Shown piece after piece: positions 30,534 through 32,262 of a stretch of 32,262 nt of DNA (positions within the stretch are counted from its first letter, which is position 1; each line of letters starts with the position of its first letter). The stretch covers positions 1 to 32,262 of the forward strand of contig CAZTLE010000017.1 in NCBI GenBank assembly GCA_964614415.1, read 5' to 3'. Under the pieces are notes generated by a model, which was given only the letters and a program-made list of their open reading frames with translations, ran no database searches and was not told the DNA's origin. The translations under genes were made by a program, and so were the position numbers. Source of the DNA: CAZTLE01 sp964614415 (lineage in GTDB: Bacteria; Bacteroidota; Bacteroidia; Flavobacteriales; Flavobacteriaceae).

Positions 30534-32180
30534 ATGAAGGACAAAAAGCACATAGACGAGCTTTTCAGGAAGCGCTTCCAGGGCCATGCCCCTACCCCCT
30601 CTCCCGAGGTGTGGAAGGGTATTGAAGCCAGGCTGAAGAAGGAGGAAGACCGTAAGGTCGTTCCACTTTGGTTGCGTTGGAGCGGCGTTGCTGCAGTTCT
30701 TATTCTACTATTGTTGGCCGGAAACTTTGTCTTCGATCCATTTGGAACTCCTCAGGACAATACGACTATCACTGATACCACAGAAGATTCAAAAGATTCA
30801 AAAACCGATACAGATAAAACCGTCATCGATGAAAATACCGTTAGTGACGATACCGATATTGCTTCTGAAGAGGATTTGAACACAAATTCGGATGCTACGG
30901 AGAAATCGCCGGATGAAGAAGGCGTTAAGCCAGCGGGAGAAGGACAGTTCAAAACCCCGGAAACTATTCGTGATGCCGTTGCTAACGAATCTGTTGAAGA
31001 CAAGAAAGTAAAGGAAAAAGATCGCGATTCCCGAATTAAGAAAGATGTCGTTGAATCCATTGGGGTAACAGATACGGATGCCGCCGTTACGACCGAAAAG
31101 GATGCTTCAAACAAGATTAAAAATACAACGGAGGCTAAGGACATTAAGGATAATCCGGTTCTAAAGGATGATACGACAAACAAGGTCATCAATACGGAAA
31201 CGGATACCGGTGTTGCGAATACAAAGGTGGATGACACGGATGTAAAAAAGGATAACCCCGATAATCTTATCAGGAAAGATGTAGATATTATCGATTCTGA
31301 CACACCTGTCGTTACGGCCGTTGAAAAGGACGATACGGCAAAAGAAGAAGATACTACTCAAAAAGAAGAAGATGCCGAGGCCGATAAGCCTTCCCTGATC
31401 GGTGTGATCAACGAAAAAAATACGGAAGAGGCCATCACAAAAAGGGATACTCCGGACCGACGCTGGGAAGTTACGCCTAATGTAGGTCCTGTATACTATG
31501 ATTCCTTTGGAAGCGGATCTTCTATCGATCCGATGTTTTCCGATAACCCGCAAAACAGTGATATCAACATCAGCTATGGTGTTGCTGTGAGCTACAATAT
31601 TACGGATCGCTTTAGTGTTCGTTCCGGAATTAACAACGTCCGTCTGAGTTACAGTACCGGTGGTATAGAACTTGTGGATAACGCCCCGGTAGGAATAGCG
31701 TTGCGCAGTGTTGACTACGGCAACCAACAAAACGTTACCACGGCCTATGATCGCGGTACACTGGCTTCGGCTGCAGAAAATGGCCCGTTTGGAGGGCTTC
31801 AACCAAAATCCGGTGGCGGTAATCCCGAGATAAATCAGCGTATCAATTATTTCGAGGTGCCACTCGAGGTTCGTTACGCCATCCTGGACAGTCGTTTCGG
31901 GATTAATATGATCGGTGGATTTAGCACCCTGTTCCTGGGCAGTAATGAGATATCGGTAAGTGACGGCAGTTTCAGAAGTACGTTGGGAGAAGCCAATAAC
32001 CTGAATTCGGTGAGTTTCGCTACGAATATCGGTTTTGGTTTCGACTACAAAATATCAAGAAGTTTGAGGTTCAATGTTGAACCTATTTTCAAATATCAGT
32101 TAAATCCGTATACAGACCCCTCAGTAAATTTCAGACCTTACTATTTAGGAGTCTATAGCGGACTAAGTTTTAAGTTTTAG
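30534..32180 (+). CDS. Trans-envelope protein: anti-sigma-like N-terminus, TM helix, acidic linker, outer-membrane beta-barrel
   Basis: A 548-residue protein not fitting one known function. Residues 1-43 are charged and cytoplasmic (IDELFRKRFQGHAPTPSPEVW then an amphipathic helix), like the start of sigma-linked membrane proteins of this phylum. Residues about 44-66 form a single TM helix. Residues about 70-305 are a low-complexity linker rich in Asp, Thr, Lys and Glu. Residues about 310-548 are alternating beta-strands with turns (PNVGPVYYDSF, ISYGVAVSYNITDRFSVRSG, INYFEVPLEVRYA, SVSFATNIGFGFDY) and a terminal Phe (YSGLSFKF), as in outer-membrane barrels. It has no cleavable signal peptide. 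It probably spans both membranes and controls the sigma factor 8 bp upstream; this is inference. Confidence 0.8.
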   Translation: MKDKKHIDELFRKRFQGHAPTPSPEVWKGIEARLKKEEDRKVVPLWLRWSGVAAVLILLLLAGNFVFDPFGTPQDNTTITDTTEDSKDSKTDTDKTVIDENTVSDDTDIASEEDLNTNSDATEKSPDEEGVKPAGEGQFKTPETIRDAVANESVEDKKVKEKDRDSRIKKDVVESIGVTDTDAAVTTEKDASNKIKNTTEAKDIKDNPVLKDDTTNKVINTETDTGVANTKVDDTDVKKDNPDNLIRKDVDIIDSDTPVVTAVEKDDTAKEEDTTQKEEDAEADKPSLIGVINEKNTEEAITKRDTPDRRWEVTPNVGPVYYDSFGSGSSIDPMFSDNPQNSDINISYGVAVSYNITDRFSVRSGINNVRLSYSTGGIELVDNAPVGIALRSVDYGNQQNVTTAYDRGTLASAAENGPFGGLQPKSGGGNPEINQRINYFEVPLEVRYAILDSRFGINMIGGFSTLFLGSNEISVSDGSFRSTLGEANNLNSVSFATNIGFGFDYKISRSLRFNVEPIFKYQLNPYTDPSVNFRPYYLGVYSGLSFKF

Positions 32181-32230
32181 GTTAGTTTTTTAGTTGGTTA
32201 GGTTTGGATTACCCAAACAATGATGAAAAG

Positions 32231-32260
32231 AACCACCCATCGCCATTGGGTGGTTTTTTT
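32231..32260 (+). terminator. Rho-independent terminator after the sigma/barrel genes
   Basis: A perfect 9-bp stem AACCACCCA (32231-32239) / TGGGTGGTT (32247-32255) with a 7-base loop, followed by a T-run (the last two stem T plus five more). It closes the sigma factor / barrel operon 50 bp after its stop. Confidence 0.92.
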
Positions 32261-32262
32261 AT

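Noticed and set aside
30770..31440. Possible DNA tandem repeat in the linker of the barrel protein
   Set aside because: Composition is repetitive (Asp, Thr, Lys codons) but I see no regular period; it is low complexity rather than a true tandem repeat.
30752..31802. Two long minus-strand open frames (183 and 213 codons)
   Set aside because: They mirror the low-complexity Asp/Thr linker of the barrel protein; Ser/Val/Ile repeats are the expected antisense of GAT/ACN codons.
1..32262. Mobile elements, prophage, CRISPR, tRNA or rRNA genes
   Set aside because: No transposase, integrase, spaced repeat array or tRNA-like cloverleaf was recognised. The only repeats are the MAM duplication and the short intergenic palindromes.

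Overview
The window looks like chromosomal DNA of a gliding marine-type member of the Flavobacteriaceae (Bacteroidota). The evidence is a GldH gliding lipoprotein, a huge secreted subtilase ending in a type A type IX secretion (T9SS) sorting domain, a SusD-free but typically flavobacterial gene order, several promoters of the Bacteroidota form TAnnTTTG (some with an upstream TTG), and tight gene packing. I see no phage, insertion sequence, CRISPR array, tRNA or rRNA.

Layout. (1) Positions 1-9498 are a heme biosynthesis island. On the minus strand lie hemH (ferrochelatase, cut by the window edge) and a PchR-like AraC regulator. Divergently, on the plus strand, is a tightly coupled run hemA, hemC, hemD, hemE, a DUF6973-like gene, an EI24/CysZ-like membrane protein, a GNAT acetyltransferase, hemF and hemB. 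It covers glutamyl-tRNA to coproporphyrinogen and protoporphyrinogen, plus iron insertion. hemL and protoporphyrinogen oxidase are not in the window. (2) 9550-15321 (plus): a CNNM/CorC-like CBS protein, an Ogt-type DNA repair methyltransferase, a periplasmic serine hydrolase, an S41 peptidase and a DEDDy-type 3'-5' exonuclease. (3) 15372-19142 (minus): the T9SS-exported subtilase, whose last codons are masked by a 10-N assembly gap. (4) 19481-21169 (plus): a two-domain oligopeptide-type ABC ATPase without permeases. (5) 21170-21660: intergenic, with REP-like repeats, two minus-strand terminators and a candidate structured RNA. (6) 21663-23452 (minus): succinyl-CoA:3-ketoacid CoA-transferase genes scoA and scoB, split by a four-helix-bundle (IVS-type) gene. 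(7) 23567-28646 (minus): trhO, ricT, gldH and a class A penicillin-binding protein. (8) 28817-32180 (plus): recA, then an ECF sigma factor paired with an unusual protein that joins an inner-membrane anchor to an outer-membrane beta-barrel.

Most interesting leads: the AraC regulator next to the heme genes has a single cysteine, and it lies in a Cys-Pro dipeptide, a possible heme regulatory motif; the sigma factor / trans-envelope barrel pair could be a one-polypeptide outer-membrane-to-cytoplasm signalling device; and an ORF-less, terminator-ended minus-strand segment at about 21300-21520 folds better as the minus-strand RNA than as the plus strand. All functions are read from motifs by eye; no database search was run.
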